Shown here: piece by piece, positions 62,975 to 64,000 of the stretch
Layout: every line of letters begins with the position of its first letter
Position numbering within the stretch: the stretch's first letter is position 1
Origin: Microbulbifer harenosus
GTDB taxonomy: Bacteria; Pseudomonadota; Gammaproteobacteria; Pseudomonadales; Cellvibrionaceae
Assembly: GCF_005771435.1 (NCBI RefSeq)
Contig: NZ_VANI01000011.1
Location: 1-64,000 of the forward strand
Length of the DNA stretch: 64,000 bases
Direction: 5' to 3'
The notes under the pieces: model-generated
The model's input: the letters and a program-made list of their open reading frames with translations, nothing else
What the model was told of the DNA's origin: nothing
Database searches by the model: none
Made by a program: the position numbers and the translations under genes

Positions 62975-64000
62975 CCCAGCGCAATTCCACGCAAAATCGC
63001 ACCGCTACCCTGTCCGCTCTGTTGCCGGGCTACGCAGGCATTCCCAATATCGAAGTCACTGGCGTGGCTCTCGACAGCCGTCAGGTCAAGGCGGGTGATG
63101 TCTTTATGGCGCTGCGCGGCACCCAGGTCGACGGCCGCGAGTACATCGACGCCGCCATTGCGCGGGGCGCCGCCGCGGTGCTCGCCGACGGCGAAATCCT
63201 CGGCGCCGAGGAGCGCGGCGGTATCCAGGTGATGACCGTGCCCGGGCTCGCCGCGCGGGTAGGCGAAATTGCCGCGCGTTTTTACCAGCATCCCACCGAG
63301 TCCATGTACCTGGTGGGTGTGACCGGCACCAACGGTAAATCCACCTGTGCTTTCCTCACCTCTCAGCTGCTGGCACGCCATTTTGGCAGCGCTGCGGTGA
63401 TGGGCACCATTGGCAACGGCGTGTGGAAAGACGGTGCAATCCATCTTGAGGAAACCGGGCTGACCACCCCCGATCCGGTGCGACTGCAAGCGGACTACGC
63501 GGCCTTCTACGCCCAGGGAGCGCGCGCCGCGGCGATGGAAGTATCCTCTCACTCCCTGTCACAGGGGCGGGTGCACGGGCTGGTATTCGATACCGCCGTA
63601 TTTACCAATCTCACCCGCGACCATTTGGACTATCACGGCAATATGGCCGCCTATGGCGCCGCTAAGGAAAAGCTGTTCGGACTGCCAAAACTGAAGCGCG
63701 GTGTCATCAATGTCGATGACCCCTTCGGCGCGCAGATGGTGGAGCGCTGCAAGTTGCGCGGCCTGAAAGTGATTACCTACGGTCTGCAAGCGGGCGATGT
63801 GCAGGTGCGCAATCTGAAGCGCCTCGACAGCGGCTTCTCGGTACACCTGATTACTCCGTGGGGGGAAGGTGAACTGCATGCGCCATTGATCGGTGACTTT
63901 AATATCCACAACGCACTCGCGGTAGTGGCGGCTGCTGCGGCGGCGGGAATGCCGCTGGCGGATATCCTTGCGGCCTTTCCGCATATCCAACCGGTGCCGG
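62971..64000 (+). CDS. murE: UDP-MurNAc-tripeptide synthetase MurE, 3' end outside the window
   Basis: GTG 62971 overlaps the ftsI stop and the frame is open to the edge, giving 343 residues of about 490. VTGVALDSRQVKAGDVFMAL and the ATP loop GVTGTNGKSTCAFL (116-129) are followed by AAAMEVSSHSLSQGRVHGL and TNLTRDHLDYHG. It adds the third amino acid, meso-diaminopimelate in such bacteria, to UDP-MurNAc-L-Ala-D-Glu; the specificity loop (DNPR) is beyond the edge. Confidence 0.95.
   Translation, partial: MTQRNSTQNRTATLSALLPGYAGIPNIEVTGVALDSRQVKAGDVFMALRGTQVDGREYIDAAIARGAAAVLADGEILGAEERGGIQVMTVPGLAARVGEIAARFYQHPTESMYLVGVTGTNGKSTCAFLTSQLLARHFGSAAVMGTIGNGVWKDGAIHLEETGLTTPDPVRLQADYAAFYAQGARAAAMEVSSHSLSQGRVHGLVFDTAVFTNLTRDHLDYHGNMAAYGAAKEKLFGLPKLKRGVINVDDPFGAQMVERCKLRGLKVITYGLQAGDVQVRNLKRLDSGFSVHLITPWGEGELHAPLIGDFNIHNALAVVAAAAAAGMPLADILAAFPHIQPVP

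Overview
The window looks like the chromosome of a marine-type gammaproteobacterium. The right half follows, almost gene for gene, the long housekeeping block I know from Pseudomonas and its relatives: npr-rapZ-ptsN-hpf-rpoN-lptBAC-kdsCD, mlaC-ibaG-murA-hisGD-algW, zapE-rplM-rpsI-petABC-sspAB, dolP-diaA-yraN-lpoA-rsmI-rnpB, then mraZ-rsmH-ftsL-ftsI-murE. A Microbulbifer/Cellvibrionales-like host is my guess and is not proven by the sequence. I see no tRNA, rRNA, CRISPR array or insertion sequence.

Positions 1-6500 are the distal end of a chromosomal integron cassette array. It is AT-richer than the rest and carries short plus-strand genes separated by attC sites. Four cassettes are confirmed by an internal test: the 7-base core in front of the cassette is the reverse complement of the inverse core at the start of its own attC. 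Cargo includes two tautomerases, two GNAT acetyltransferases (one frameshifted), a secreted protein, a PhyH-type dioxygenase, a DUF1801 protein, an unknown 93-residue protein, a VanX-type D-Ala-D-Ala dipeptidase and an MmcQ/YjbR protein. No integrase is in the window; cassette orientation puts intI off the left edge.

Positions 6567-11899 hold an APH-like kinase gene facing away from a row of nucleotide genes: phosphoribosyltransferase, alpha/beta hydrolase, PRPP synthetase and B12-dependent ribonucleotide reductase. An 18-bp tandem repeat of the stop/start junction sits between the first two. Positions 12024-14499 are small accessory genes, including one broken secreted-protein gene. From 14687 come a glutamine-synthetase-like enzyme and a PPi-type phosphofructokinase, then mpl, ubiX, a Rdx protein, an MMPL transporter and a lipase-like hydrolase.

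Positions 23528-33132 (minus strand) run from kdsD through the Lpt export genes, rpoN and the nitrogen PTS to mgtE and darP. Positions 33592-43627 hold the murA/his/algW/sat/zapE/ribosomal block. Compared with the usual layout mlaFED, mlaB and hisC are absent, and a single-chain ATP sulfurylase stands where cysDN is usual. Positions 44142-48107 encode the cytochrome bc1 complex, with b and c1 fused in one reading frame, and SspA/SspB. Positions 48306-53167 hold a membrane protein, an M48 protease with LemA, and a thiolase. Positions 53248-64000 hold outer-membrane and peptidoglycan helpers, RNase P RNA, a CysH-like protein and the start of the division/cell-wall cluster, with a clear MraZ operator. 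MurE is cut by the right edge.
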